Of a stretch of 64,000 nt of DNA, positions 1-8,466 are shown in pieces. Every line of letters begins with the position of its first letter. The first letter of the stretch is position 1. Origin of the DNA: Deltaproteobacteria bacterium (GTDB lineage Bacteria; Desulfobacterota; Dissulfuribacteria; Dissulfuribacterales; DYLC01); NCBI GenBank assembly GCA_028695735.1, contig JAQVIJ010000001.1, forward strand, positions 237,081 to 301,080, written 5' to 3'. The position numbers and the translations under genes were made by a program. Below the pieces are notes generated by a model, which was not told the origin of the DNA, did no database searches, and saw only the letters and a program-made list of their open reading frames with translations.

Positions 1-788
1 ATGACATCCGGCAGATAGACCTGTTTTATAAACCCGCTTACCTCCTCCACCAGCTGTTTTACCCAATAGAGCCGCTCCATATTTAGAGTCGCCTCGTTGG
101 CTGGATTGATGGCGGCGGTCACTCCACCCACGGAGAGATTTTGTATGTGCGGGTTCTTGCCGGAAAGGATGGCCAGGGCCTGAGTGGCCTTGCGCTGATA
201 ATCCAATGCCTCCAGATAGTGGGAAACCGCCATGAGATTGGCCTCAGGCGGAAGGTGCATGGCAGCATGTCCCCAATAGGCATTGGCAAAAGGGCCTAAT
301 TGACCGCTGTCCACCAGGGCCTTGACCTTGGCCTGAACCGCCTTGAAGCGCTCAGGGCTGTTGTTGGGCCACTCCGACAGGGTGGAGGCCAACCCCGCGG
401 TCTTTTTGGAATCTGCCTGTAATGCCGAAACCACATCCACCCAGTCCAGGGCGGAAAGCACATAGAAATGGACTATGTGATCATGGAGGGCATGTAGGGA
501 GACAATGAGATTACGGATATACTGGGCGTTTAGAGGTATCTCCATGCCCAGGGCGTTTTCCACGCAACGCACGGACGCCAGGGCATGCACCGTGGTGCAG
601 ACACCGCAGATGCGCTGTGTAAAGAGCCAGGCATCCCTGGGATCCCTGCCCTGCAATATGTTTTCTATGCCGCGCCACATCTGACCGGATGACCAGGCGT
701 TCTTTATCTGGCCGTCAGAAACCTCTGCATCTATGCGCAGGTGCCCTTCTATGCGAGTGATTGGATCAACAGTGATCTTGGTACCCAT
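1..788 (-). CDS. [NiFe] hydrogenase large subunit, N-terminal part (truncated by window edge)
   Basis: Catalytic subunit of a periplasmic uptake hydrogenase; it carries the Ni-Fe centre that splits H2 and passes electrons to the small subunit. The ORF track misses it because the frame runs off the window. Translating the minus strand from the ATG at 788 gives MGTKITVDPITRIEGHLRID, containing the RIEGH motif, followed by the L1 motif RICGVCTTVHALASVR with the first two Ni-ligand cysteines. An AGGAGG ribosome site sits 6 nt upstream and overlaps the stop codon of the small subunit gene. About 262 codons are visible. The C-terminal DPCxxC motif would lie beyond position 1. The family assignment is firm; the exact subgroup (1b/1c type) is inferred from the partner subunit. 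Confidence 0.95.
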   Translation of the reverse strand, partial: MGTKITVDPITRIEGHLRIDAEVSDGQIKNAWSSGQMWRGIENILQGRDPRDAWLFTQRICGVCTTVHALASVRCVENALGMEIPLNAQYIRNLIVSLHALHDHIVHFYVLSALDWVDVVSALQADSKKTAGLASTLSEWPNNSPERFKAVQAKVKALVDSGQLGPFANAYWGHAAMHLPPEANLMAVSHYLEALDYQRKATQALAILSGKNPHIQNLSVGGVTAAINPANEATLNMERLYWVKQLVEEVSGFIKQVYLPDV

Positions 789-799
789 ATCTTACCTCC

Positions 800-1930
800 T
801 CATTCCTTGCTCTTGTCATCAGAAGCCTGAGTGGAAGCAGCAGGCTTGGCGCAACAGGATGACCCCTTGCCCAGCCGCCTTCCGATACCCACTGCAGCAT
901 GCACGCCTATGGCAGCGGCAGCCACTCCCAAAATGGTCTTGCCAGCGGACTCTGCGCTGGAAACAACGCCTCTATCCCCTGGAATGGCCACACTGGGAAG
1001 CCTCTCATAAAACGGGGTCATGGTATCCCAGAAATTGGGCTCCGTGCAGCCGACACAGCCATGCCCCACACTTACAGGCCATACGCCCACATCGTTAAAG
1101 CGCACTGCCGGGCAATTGGCATAGGTTTCAGGGCCTTTACAGCCCACTTTATAGAGGCAATAGCCCTTTTTATGGCCTTCGTCCCCGAACTTCTCCACAA
1201 ATCTGCCTTCATCGAAGTGGGCGCGGCGCTCGCAGTGGTCATGTATCTTGCGGCCATAGGCAAAAAGCGGCCTGCCCAAAGAATCGGTTTCAGGAAGGCG
1301 TTTGAAGGTGAGGAAGTGCAGGACCGTGCCCAGGAAATTTATGGGGTTCGGCGGGCATCCGGAGATGTTTACAATGGGTTTGTCGTGAATGATGCTGTTT
1401 ACACCCACAGCGCCTGTGGGATTGGGGGCTGCGGCCTGAATGCCGCCGTATGTGGCGCAGGTACCTATGGCAATGATGGCAGCTGCCTTGGGCGCCACCT
1501 CTTTGAGGATGGAAAGCGCTGTGCGGCCTCCGATCTTGCAATAGATGCCGCCGTCCTTGGTGGGAATGGCGCCTTCCACCACACATACAAACTTGCCGTC
1601 GTACTTGGTGATGGTGTCGTGCAGGCAGGTCTCGGCCTGACGGCCCGCGGCAGCCATTACCGTCTCATGGTAATCCAGTGAGATGATGTCCAGAATCAGA
1701 CGGCCAATGTCAGGATGAGAGGCGCGCAACAATGCCTCGGTGCAGCCGGTACATTCCTGAAAATGAAGCCAGACCACCGGCGGCCTTTGGGGGGATGCAG
1801 CCGCTTCGACGATTTGAGGGACCATCTCTGAGGAAAGACCCAACGCAGCGGCGGCCATGGTACAGGCCTTGAGAAAGCTGCGTCTGTCCAGAGTGGGATT
1901 CAGGTCAGAGAGATGAAGATTGCGGGACAT
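800..1930 (-). CDS. [NiFe] hydrogenase small subunit, Tat-exported, membrane-anchored
   Basis: Iron-sulfur electron-transfer subunit of the periplasmic hydrogenase. The N-terminus has a twin-arginine signal (DRRSFLKA followed by an Ala/Leu-rich stretch). The mature protein starts near PPVVWLHFQECTGCTEALLR, whose CxxC binds the proximal cluster. Further ligands are visible at GTCATYGG and SGCPPNP, in the HCERR segment and in the C-terminal Cys series ending GHGCVGCTEPNFWD. After that comes a hydrophobic helix (about residues 328-345) and a basic tail, which suggests membrane anchoring. GGAGG lies 5 nt before the ATG. It is co-transcribed with the large subunit 11 bp downstream. No cytochrome b subunit is visible here; the NrfD protein at 17433-18623 is a remote candidate for the quinone link, by inference only. 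Confidence 0.96.
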   Translation of the reverse strand: MSRNLHLSDLNPTLDRRSFLKACTMAAAALGLSSEMVPQIVEAAASPQRPPVVWLHFQECTGCTEALLRASHPDIGRLILDIISLDYHETVMAAAGRQAETCLHDTITKYDGKFVCVVEGAIPTKDGGIYCKIGGRTALSILKEVAPKAAAIIAIGTCATYGGIQAAAPNPTGAVGVNSIIHDKPIVNISGCPPNPINFLGTVLHFLTFKRLPETDSLGRPLFAYGRKIHDHCERRAHFDEGRFVEKFGDEGHKKGYCLYKVGCKGPETYANCPAVRFNDVGVWPVSVGHGCVGCTEPNFWDTMTPFYERLPSVAIPGDRGVVSSAESAGKTILGVAAAAIGVHAAVGIGRRLGKGSSCCAKPAASTQASDDKSKE

Positions 1931-2006
1931 GATGCCTCCTTTCCGTCTCTTTACGAGACCAAGCGAAATAAGTTACAGACATGCCAACCTAAAAACTCTT
2001 AAATAG

Positions 2007-2035
2007 AAAATAGCACTCGTTGACAGCCATGTCAA
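2007..2035 (-). promoter_or_regulatory. Predicted sigma70-like promoter of the hydrogenase operon with overlapping dyad
   Basis: On the minus strand a perfect TTGACA (2035-2030) is followed by a 17-nt spacer and TATTTT (2012-2007), about 75 nt before the hydrogenase start codon. The -35 box is one arm of the dyad TTGACATGGCTGTCAA (2020-2035). A TTGAC-N6-GTCAA shape is what a CRP/FNR-type regulator could bind, so redox control is plausible but inferred. Confidence 0.55.
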
Positions 2036-2143
2036 TTATTTACCCAAATTCCGTGACCGTAATTAGAATAAAAAGCGATAACCCCTTGCCTGGCCATTCT
2101 TTTTGAATAAGCGATTCATCTATTGGGAAATGCAAAAAGCGCA

Positions 2144-2193
2144 ATACCCTCACCAACCCCTTCTCTTTCGAGAAAAGGGGTTGGTGAGGGTAT
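2144..2193. repeat. Long inverted repeat (hairpin), possible terminator of the large minus-strand cluster
   Basis: ATACCCTCACCAACCCCTT is followed after a 12-nt loop by its exact complement AAGGGGTTGGTGAGGGTAT, giving a 19-bp perfect stem. It lies just beyond the last gene of the 2249-15644 cluster. In the minus direction the stem is followed by TGCGCTTTTTGC, only weakly T-rich, so it may be a terminator or a mobile palindromic repeat. Confidence 0.55.
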
Positions 2194-2248
2194 GCGTGAA
2201 AATCGGGATTTAGCAGAGAGAACACTCAAAAACAGAATTTTTTATGCA

Positions 2249-2635
2249 CTATCTATCTACAAACTCCACGAGAATATTATCAGGCCGCTGACTCAGGTTG
2301 GTAAGATTGACGGATGTCTCGAAATAGCCCTTTGTGCCATGGGCAAACGGTGCGCCGTTGTTCACAGAGGTCTCCACTGCCAAAACCACATCCCCACCCT
2401 TTTTGAGATAGATGATCACATACCCCTTGGCCAGGCTCTGGCTCTGGTTTTCCACATTACCGCTTACGGTCAAAATGGTCTTTTCCGAATGGGAGTATGC
2501 TGTGAGGTCCACTATGGCAAAACGAGGGGAGGCAAAGGTCATGGGTTGTTCCTGAACACCGGCTTCGCCCTGCAGAAAGACAAAAGGCACCACCACACAT
2601 ATAATACCAAGCAATAACAACACAATTTTACGCAT
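2249..2635 (-). CDS. Secreted or membrane-anchored small beta-domain protein (FxLYD/DUF3426-like)
   Basis: 128 residues. The N-terminal hydrophobic stretch (about residues 3-21) is a signal peptide or membrane anchor. The rest reads like one beta-sandwich, with the pattern ILTVSGNVENQSQ, a YVIIYLKKG strand and a closing ILVEFVDR, as in FxLYD/DUF3426-like domains that often follow an anchor in envelope proteins. GGGAGA lies 6 nt before the ATG, and the gene starts 2 bp after the preceding FlgT-like gene, so it is translated from the same message as the last gene of the CsgG-like cluster. The function is not known; a periplasmic accessory role is inferred from context. Confidence 0.7.
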   Translation of the reverse strand: MRKIVLLLLGIICVVVPFVFLQGEAGVQEQPMTFASPRFAIVDLTAYSHSEKTILTVSGNVENQSQSLAKGYVIIYLKKGGDVVLAVETSVNNGAPFAHGTKGYFETSVNLTNLSQRPDNILVEFVDR

Positions 2636-2637
2636 AG

Positions 2638-3834
2638 TTATCTCCCCTTTCTGCCGGCCTTAAAAGCTGTACCATAGCTTGCCCTGATGGTATTGCCGTG
2701 GACCTCCTGAATTTTCAGACCTGGTATGGAGGTAAGCATTTCAGCAAGCCTTTGAGTGTTGCAATCCCGCCAGCCCACAAGCAACTCTGCCCTGTTTTGC
2801 AAAAAGCCCTTCTTGTTGACACGAAGGACTCCCCTGATCCCCGATATACTCGTTTGAAGGGCGCTAATTTCCTCAAAAGAGAGGCCATCCACCACCAAGG
2901 CCACCTCATGTTCATTATAACAGGCGTCCAACCAGACCTTGACCACCTTGGATGACAGGTCGTTGGCTATCTTTTTGGCCGCCTCTTGGGATGCCTTTAG
3001 TGCACCTTGCGCAAAACTGATATTGGGGACATTGGCGTCTGCAGAGGCAGTGGCCAGCATGCGGCCTGAGCCAGTCTCATAGAGCTTGGCAGTGAGGAAG
3101 GCGCCATAGGAATGGATACGAGGGTTATAGGGGGCAGGGCCGTTGTCCTGCATCACCAACTGACATGCCACCATGAGCTGCGCCAGATGGGATGCTGCCT
3201 CTACGGCCTGAGTCAGGGCGCTCGCACCCGATTGGGCGGCCAGGGCCACCTGACGCAGCCTCTCTGCCTCCAATGCAGATGGTTCTGCTATGCGAAAGCC
3301 CTTTTCACTTAGAATCTGAACTATGGTCTGCTCTGCTGCGCCCACATCCAGCTGTACACCGCCCATCTCGCTGGTCATGGCCTTTTGCGTCACTGTGACC
3401 ACCAGGGTGGGATAATTCATCCGGGGCAATACATGGGCCAAAGCAGTTATATCGTCCGCCAAGGCCGCCTCCTCCACCTCTGCCTGAATCACCACCTCGT
3501 AGTCTGTACCGGTTCGTCCCTCGGACAATATCTTGTAATTCTTCACATAACCTTGAACCTTGGTGAGTATCTTGTCCTGAATGACCACATAATTCTCCAC
3601 CAATGTCTCACTGGTGAGCATGGCGCCTATGGCCTGTTCCACGGCCTTTCGCATGGCATCGTTTAGGGCTGTGGTGCGGGCATCCGCCTCGCTTACGCCC
3701 TGAAGGCTGGCCATGCCTTTGGCCTGTACAGCGGCCCATGCCCCCCCTGAAAAGCAGAACAGCATTCCAAAGGCCAGAAGGGCCAAACATAACCTCATAG
3801 GATTAAAGGCAAACAGGGCTGTGCGGTTCATCAT
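2638..3834 (-). CDS. Secreted FlgT/LPP20-like protein
   Basis: Exported protein with a signal peptide ending near SGGAWAA. The N-terminal half carries the pattern of the FlgT N-terminal domain: an Ala-rich helix in which residues of a secreted pre-domain precede SETLVENYVVIQDKILTKVQ, then alternating strands. This block also occurs in the neighbours at 6305 and 11681, so the cluster holds three paralogues. In Vibrio, FlgT belongs to a periplasmic flagellar ring that works beside the outer-membrane lipoprotein FlgP. Here no flagellar genes are near, so an analogous role next to CsgG-like proteins is inferred. The ORF track starts at 3849, but GAGGTGA lies just upstream of the tandem ATGATG, which favours 3834. 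It follows the upstream gene without a gap. Confidence 0.75.
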   Translation of the reverse strand: MMNRTALFAFNPMRLCLALLAFGMLFCFSGGAWAAVQAKGMASLQGVSEADARTTALNDAMRKAVEQAIGAMLTSETLVENYVVIQDKILTKVQGYVKNYKILSEGRTGTDYEVVIQAEVEEAALADDITALAHVLPRMNYPTLVVTVTQKAMTSEMGGVQLDVGAAEQTIVQILSEKGFRIAEPSALEAERLRQVALAAQSGASALTQAVEAASHLAQLMVACQLVMQDNGPAPYNPRIHSYGAFLTAKLYETGSGRMLATASADANVPNISFAQGALKASQEAAKKIANDLSSKVVKVWLDACYNEHEVALVVDGLSFEEISALQTSISGIRGVLRVNKKGFLQNRAELLVGWRDCNTQRLAEMLTSIPGLKIQEVHGNTIRASYGTAFKAGRKGR

Positions 3835-3845
3835 GTCTTCACCTC

Positions 3846-4484
3846 TCATTTCAGTCTGCGCAGCAACACCGCAACAGCGCTTCTAATGGCCCTGTTGGCG
3901 GCATCGCTCACATCTGCTCCAAATTCCACTGCGCTTCCAGGCACATACTCCAGGGTCTCCACATCCACACAACGCACCTGCACCCCCATGCGCACATGGG
4001 AGCTTCTTTGGGCGCTGAGGCCTGCCACTCGCTCTCCTCCCTCTGCATAGTCATAGACCTCGCCGTAAATCACCTTTTTCGCCCCTAACATGCGCCCCAT
4101 GGAGACGGCTGTAGCCTGGTCCACCATGCCTGCTGAACTCATCCACTGCCGGTCCATTATATCCTTGATGATCTCGGGCTTTTCCTCCACAAAGGTAAAA
4201 CGATTGCTGTCATACAGGGATTCCACCACCATGTTGTGAATACCCATACCCACGGACTTGTCCAGGAGGTGCGGGTAACGCTTGGCTGCCTGTTCAGAAA
4301 GGCCTAATGGAAGGACTGCCACAACTGTTTTGGGCCCGGTGTAGGTGGGCATGGGTGTGGCCTGAGTCAGGGGCTGCGTCTTGGAGGTGGAATCATCCTG
4401 TACATATGTGCCTGCGCAGCCGAAAAAAAGCCAGAGGCACATCATCATCGTTCCCAGTTCCAGTACTTTTTTTATGCCTTTCAT
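3846..4484 (-). CDS. CsgG-family lipoprotein
   Basis: Predicted outer-membrane or periplasmic lipoprotein: a hydrophobic signal leads to the lipobox-like LFFGCAG. The mature part has a CsgG-like core, with strand VVAVLPLG, a helix reaching VVESLYDSNRFTFVEEKPEI, and LGAKKVIYGEVYDYAEGG. CsgG forms the curli export pore. At about 210 residues this protein is shorter than CsgG (277), so it may be a related periplasmic ring or adaptor protein rather than the pore itself. The track begins at 4505; GGGAGGAAGGG upstream of ATGAAAGGC points to 4484, which makes an ATGA overlap with the preceding gene and implies translational coupling. Confidence 0.75.
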   Translation of the reverse strand: MKGIKKVLELGTMMMCLWLFFGCAGTYVQDDSTSKTQPLTQATPMPTYTGPKTVVAVLPLGLSEQAAKRYPHLLDKSVGMGIHNMVVESLYDSNRFTFVEEKPEIIKDIMDRQWMSSAGMVDQATAVSMGRMLGAKKVIYGEVYDYAEGGERVAGLSAQRSSHVRMGVQVRCVDVETLEYVPGSAVEFGADVSDAANRAIRSAVAVLLRRLK

Positions 4485-5380
4485 TCCCTTCCTCCCACTT
4501 TGCACAGGTTGGCCACCGCCTGTTTTACGGCCTTTTGAGTGGCCTGTCCCACTGTAGTCTCGTCAAAACAGATGCGATTGTCTCGAATCTGAAATAGGGC
4601 AGCAAGGGAGGTGGTAGTGGCCTCGCCCTTGGCCACGCCCCGATAGCATGCCCCATCCTTCTCTTCCACCAATACCTCTACCTCCAGCTCTATGGTGGTA
4701 GAGCCGCCGGATATGAAACCAATGGTGCGCACCCGCCGTGTCTTGAAGCCCCTTACAACTACCTTGGCCACGGCATCGCAACCAAAGCGTTCAAACACGG
4801 ACACAGGCTTGGCCTCAGGCACACCTGCCGCCTGTCCGGTATTTTCAGTATTTGATGTCTCTTCCTGCGGTTCCTTTTGGCCATCCTGCATCTTTTCCCC
4901 TTGAGAAGATTCATCTTGAGGCTTAACATCAGGGGATTTAGCGGCTTCGTCAGAAGACACCTGTGGTGAATTACCTTCCTGCACCTTGGCAACATCATTA
5001 GATGGCTGTGGCTTATTTTCAGGCACTTGAGCGACCCCAGCAGAAGCAGACCTCCCCGAAGTCCCTGCGTCAAATCCCTTGCCAAGCCAGCTCAAGGCCT
5101 GAAGCTCGTTTAATTCCTGAAGGACCTCAGGTTTTTCTTCAATGGGTGCGTAGTGTCCGGTATTATAGAGTTCAGTGGCCACCAGATTTGCAATGCCCAG
5201 GGCAATCAACTGATTGCGCCATTCAGGGCTTCCGGTCTCGTCGCGCACATCCACCACCACCAGGCGTTTTAAGCCAGGGGCAGTGTTTGATTCAGCATCT
5301 GCTGCCCATAGATATGGTGCAATCAGGCTGCTAAGACAACAGAAGAGGGTAACCCAAACCCAAAGACATATTCCCTTCAC
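4481..5380 (-). CDS. Secreted CsgG-like protein with a long disordered insert
   Basis: 299 residues with a signal peptide (cleavage near LWAADA). The N-terminal part reads as a CsgG-like half (KRLVVVDVRDETG, then LGIANLVATELYNTGHYAPI and EEKPEVLQEL). A low-complexity, charged and Gln/Ser-rich stretch of about 80 residues follows, and a second folded part starts at FERFGCDAVAKVVVRGF. The insert splits what is normally one domain. The EEKPE motif is shared with the gene downstream, so the two are probable paralogues. Start is GTG with GAGGCAGG upstream. It overlaps the next gene by ATGA. Role inferred: partner of the CsgG-like lipoproteins in the envelope. Confidence 0.68.
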   Translation of the reverse strand: MKGICLWVWVTLFCCLSSLIAPYLWAADAESNTAPGLKRLVVVDVRDETGSPEWRNQLIALGIANLVATELYNTGHYAPIEEKPEVLQELNELQALSWLGKGFDAGTSGRSASAGVAQVPENKPQPSNDVAKVQEGNSPQVSSDEAAKSPDVKPQDESSQGEKMQDGQKEPQEETSNTENTGQAAGVPEAKPVSVFERFGCDAVAKVVVRGFKTRRVRTIGFISGGSTTIELEVEVLVEEKDGACYRGVAKGEATTTSLAALFQIRDNRICFDETTVGQATQKAVKQAVANLCKVGGRE

Positions 5381-5410
5381 AACGACCTGCCTCTCAAATG
5401 GTATATCAGG

Positions 5411-5441
5411 GGGGAGACCCTGGTTTATACTCGGTCTCCCC
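5411..5441. promoter_or_regulatory. Intercistronic hairpin inside the CsgG-like cluster
   Basis: GGGGAGACC and GGTCTCCCC form a perfect 9-bp stem with a 13-nt loop in the 99-bp gap between two CsgG-like genes. There is no T-run after it on the minus strand, so it may be an RNA-processing or stability element that adjusts the relative amounts of the flanking gene products. This is inference. Confidence 0.45.
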
Positions 5442-5479
5442 GGTCATTTGACACATCAACATTCCCTCTAACATCACGG

Positions 5480-6241
5480 TTATTTGTGTCTAGCATCTAT
5501 CTCAGCCACGCACTTCTGCACCAGTCTTTGCACCATGGTGTCCAGCGTCACGGTCTTCTGCTGGGATTGAGAGATGCCGAGCACACTGGTGGAGCCGGCA
5601 TTCAACTCCATCTTGTCCTCGAAGTAACCGGTGGCCACCTGTTCACTGGTATTGGCATTCAATATCTTGTAGCGCATGCCGATGATCCACACGCCGGCGG
5701 CATCTTCAGTCCGTACAGAGGAGACGGCTGTGTCTGTAACAGCACCACCACGGCCACCCATCAGGGTCCCTGCAATGGAACCCAATGCAGCGCCATTAAA
5801 GCCCTTTGTGGCCTGAGCCACAGGCTCGGCCTTCAGGATGTCAAATTTCACGAACCACTGAGTGGACTGGAACTTACCCTTTTTGAACTTCTTAAGGGCA
5901 TTGGGGTCTCCCATGTTAACAGCCAGTTTGATCTCGTCCAGCATGGGCCCCAGGTCAGACCTTTCCAATATCTTGAAATTGGCCTTGCTCAATTCCAGCT
6001 CAGCATAATCAGCCACATTGTTGCTGCTCACCTTCTGCGTAAAGGTGGCGTTGTTACTCTTGATCTCACCGGGTATGACCACCAATTGCGGGCCAGGTTT
6101 TGAGGCATTGACATAAGAAATCGGTTGATACATCATCTGGTCGGCCTGCTGGTTGGCCGTCTCAGAGGCCGATTGCTGCGGTGGCACACAGCCTGACAAT
6201 AACAGCGCAAGACAAATCCCCAAAAAACCCATTCGTTTCAT
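5480..6241 (-). CDS. CsgG/HfaB-like lipoprotein
   Basis: 253 residues. The start MKRMGFLGICLALLLSGCVPP is a textbook lipoprotein signal with lipobox LSGC. The mature protein contains a CsgG-type core: GPQLVVIPGEI, a helix with VADYAELELSKANFKILERSD, a Gly-rich stretch (SIAGTLMGGRGGA) and a long hairpin with VWIIGMRYKILNANTSEQVATGYFEDKM (quoted in pieces). The Gly/Ala-rich hairpin region is where CsgG carries its transmembrane strands, so this is the best pore candidate of the set. The AAGGAGAAAGG ribosome site fits the ATG at 6241. It is followed after 99 bp by further CsgG-like genes. Confidence 0.8.
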   Translation of the reverse strand: MKRMGFLGICLALLLSGCVPPQQSASETANQQADQMMYQPISYVNASKPGPQLVVIPGEIKSNNATFTQKVSSNNVADYAELELSKANFKILERSDLGPMLDEIKLAVNMGDPNALKKFKKGKFQSTQWFVKFDILKAEPVAQATKGFNGAALGSIAGTLMGGRGGAVTDTAVSSVRTEDAAGVWIIGMRYKILNANTSEQVATGYFEDKMELNAGSTSVLGISQSQQKTVTLDTMVQRLVQKCVAEIDARHK

Positions 6242-6304
6242 AACCTTTCTCCTTATTATTAGAATCTTGAGCCCATGAGGCCCAATTTAATACCTGAGGA
6301 TATA

Positions 6305-7672
6305 TCAAAAATTCTTTACAGCCTCTCTTCCTGCACTCGACACGGCTGGAGTGGTGGTGGACAACTGGGCTGTCATGGCCTCCACCTTCTTTTTGGTCTC
6401 CGGGCTCTTTGCCACCTCCTTCAGACGCTCCGGGCTGGCCTGCACAAGGGAGGCGGGAGGCATCTCCTCCATGGCCTTCAGAAGCTCCTGCTTGCCCTTG
6501 CCTGCGTAGGCTATCTCTATCACATCTCCATGGGATGCCGTGAGCCGAAAGGCATTGGCGCCCACCTTGGCATTGAGTGGCTTGAGAATGCCTTCATTTA
6601 CCACTGTGTTAAAATTGCCGCGCAGTCCAGCAAACTCAATCTCGAAAAGAGAGGGGCCGTTGGCCTGAAAATTCCTGAAATCAACATTTAATATGTTCCG
6701 AAGCCCAATAAACTCCTTTTTGAACAGCTCCGCTGTGTCATAGTCAGGCAGCCCTGTGAGTTTGAGCTGATATATGCGGCTTGGCTGCTGAAGATGGTCT
6801 GCAAAGAAGTCCCTGGAGAACTCAGAGCCTATCATTTTGCCGATCTCCTCAACGGCTGCGTCCTCGGAATTCCAGCTCTTTTTCTGTGGGACCTTGTTGT
6901 TGAAGTATATCTCCTCTCCTGTATGTGTATTCACACACTTGACGCTCCAGGAGGTCAGGACAAACTTTTCGATGCGCACACCTGATGCAGGGAGCACATG
7001 ACTCAATCGCTGAAACTTTGCCTCTCCCTCGATGAGAAAATCAGACTGTTTGTCTTTGGAGTTGGTATCATCAGACCAGACCGTATAGCCAAAACCCTTT
7101 ATGTGTTCCTTCAGGACATTCTCTGCAACGCTTGAGCGTTCCTTGATATTGTCTGAACTCCTCTCAGCATCCTTCACAAATATCCGTACAGCAATCTTTG
7201 GATTGCCCTGCTCCTTGATTATGGATATACGCCGTTCTTTGGACAGATCCTGAATTGCGCTTTTGACATCACCTATATACACCTCAGCCTTCATCAGAAT
7301 GTGCATGAATCCGTCTTTACCTAACCAAGGCTCGCTTTCCTTTATGATTTCCTTGATCAGGCCCTGACTTTTTGACAACACCCTGTCATTAATGACTGTG
7401 TAATTCTCAACGAGCGTAGAACTATCCACATATACACCAACCGCCTTTTCTATAATCTGACGCCTTGCATCCTTTCTGAGATCGTCTATCATCAATCCTT
7501 TATCTTTTTTGTAAATCTCTGCGTTTGCATCCACCAAACCCTCAGCTGACACTATAATGGTTTTAGCAGATTCCTTTTCCTTTTGCTTCTGATTGTTTCC
7601 AGTTGCCGCAAGACTGGAACATGCTATCAAACACATAATGAGCAATAAAATTGATTGAATGCGTATTCTCAT
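6305..7672 (-). CDS. Secreted FlgT-like protein, large paralogue
   Basis: About 455 residues from the ATG at 7672, which follows GAGGAAATGAT and lies 1 bp after the stop of the upstream gene; the longer listed start at 7765 would overlap that gene deeply. The signal sequence ends in LIACSSLAA, so either signal peptidase I or lipoprotein processing at the Cys is possible. The FlgT-type block is clear: ARRQIIEKAVGVYVDSSTLV, then ENYTVINDRVLSKSQG, followed by strands such as GFMHILMKAEVYIG. A middle domain and a C-terminal domain follow, which resembles the three-domain plan of FlgT. Function in this cluster is inferred to be structural, in the periplasm. Confidence 0.72.
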   Translation of the reverse strand: MRIRIQSILLLIMCLIACSSLAATGNNQKQKEKESAKTIIVSAEGLVDANAEIYKKDKGLMIDDLRKDARRQIIEKAVGVYVDSSTLVENYTVINDRVLSKSQGLIKEIIKESEPWLGKDGFMHILMKAEVYIGDVKSAIQDLSKERRISIIKEQGNPKIAVRIFVKDAERSSDNIKERSSVAENVLKEHIKGFGYTVWSDDTNSKDKQSDFLIEGEAKFQRLSHVLPASGVRIEKFVLTSWSVKCVNTHTGEEIYFNNKVPQKKSWNSEDAAVEEIGKMIGSEFSRDFFADHLQQPSRIYQLKLTGLPDYDTAELFKKEFIGLRNILNVDFRNFQANGPSLFEIEFAGLRGNFNTVVNEGILKPLNAKVGANAFRLTASHGDVIEIAYAGKGKQELLKAMEEMPPASLVQASPERLKEVAKSPETKKKVEAMTAQLSTTTPAVSSAGREAVKNF

Positions 7673-7673
7673 A

Positions 7674-8363
7674 TCATTTCCTCTTTTTAGGGCTGGCCCT
7701 CGTGGGCTCGGGCTGACGGCAGTAGTCATGATATAATTTGGCCACGACCTCATCGGCCTTTTCATTGACGAGTTTCAGGGCGGTACCCACCACATCGCTT
7801 CCTGAATAGGATTCAGATGAGGTGGTGACGGTAGAGAGAATGCGTCCGGAGGCATCCGACAGGGTAAAGGTCATGGTGACCGCCACCTCCTTGACACCGA
7901 TGACAGGATTGACGCCCGTGTGGGCCACAATAACGCCCTTCAGAAGGAAGTTGGCGGCAAGCCTGCGCGCCGCTGTGATGGCGGCATCGGGATCTCCGCC
8001 AAGATAGGCCTCTATCTCGGCCTGGGCTATCTGTTTTTTGATCTGTTCTGGAGTATAGGTCTTGAGCCCAAGGGCACGGAGACGATTGTTGATGGCATCG
8101 AAAAACAGGCCGTAGTTGGACTGATCAGCGCGCATACGGCCACTGGCCTGTTCACCTATCATGATGCCGATCTTTTGATCCTTTAATTTAGACCGGCATG
8201 GTACACTGGTCAGCCATTGAATATGTGCAGCCCGCGCCTCCTCCTGCCCGCGTTCACTATCCTCGGCCTCAGAAAAGGAAAAGGCGTAAGCGGCCACAGG
8301 CAGGAACAGCGCACAAAAAACGATCCATCCAATCCATTTTTGGCTCAATGCACAACCCCCCAC
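7674..8363 (-). CDS. Secreted protein of unknown function, CsgG-cluster component
   Basis: 229 residues with a signal peptide (cleavage near AAYAFS). The body has a short strand KIGIMIGEQ, helices, and Ala-rich AARRLAANFLLKGVIVAHTG followed by strands VKEVAVTMTFTLSDASGRILST. That alternation is reminiscent of the TolB-N/CsgG-like fold, but I see no diagnostic motif. The listed start is a GTG with AAGAGAG upstream; a TTG five codons later with GGGGG upstream is an alternative. It ends 1 bp before the large FlgT-like gene, so the two are probably co-translated. I do not recognise a named family. Confidence 0.65.
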   Translation of the reverse strand: MGGCALSQKWIGWIVFCALFLPVAAYAFSFSEAEDSERGQEEARAAHIQWLTSVPCRSKLKDQKIGIMIGEQASGRMRADQSNYGLFFDAINNRLRALGLKTYTPEQIKKQIAQAEIEAYLGGDPDAAITAARRLAANFLLKGVIVAHTGVNPVIGVKEVAVTMTFTLSDASGRILSTVTTSSESYSGSDVVGTALKLVNEKADEVVAKLYHDYCRQPEPTRASPKKRK

Positions 8364-8466
8364 TCTCTTAAAAATCTCTTAAAAAATAGAATCAGACTTA
8401 CAGCAGACCCTGGCAATCTCCCTTGGAAAGCTTCCCTCTTGTTGCCCGATGCACAAGAAATCGTCC

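Larger units (their letters stand above)
1931..2248. other. Intergenic region upstream of the hydrogenase operon
   Basis: About 318 bases without a convincing gene. It holds the hydrogenase promoter and, at 2144-2193, a long hairpin. The two listed ORFs here (61 aa minus, 164 aa plus) run through the hairpin and have no good ribosome site or recognisable sequence, so I do not call them genes. Confidence 0.6.
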
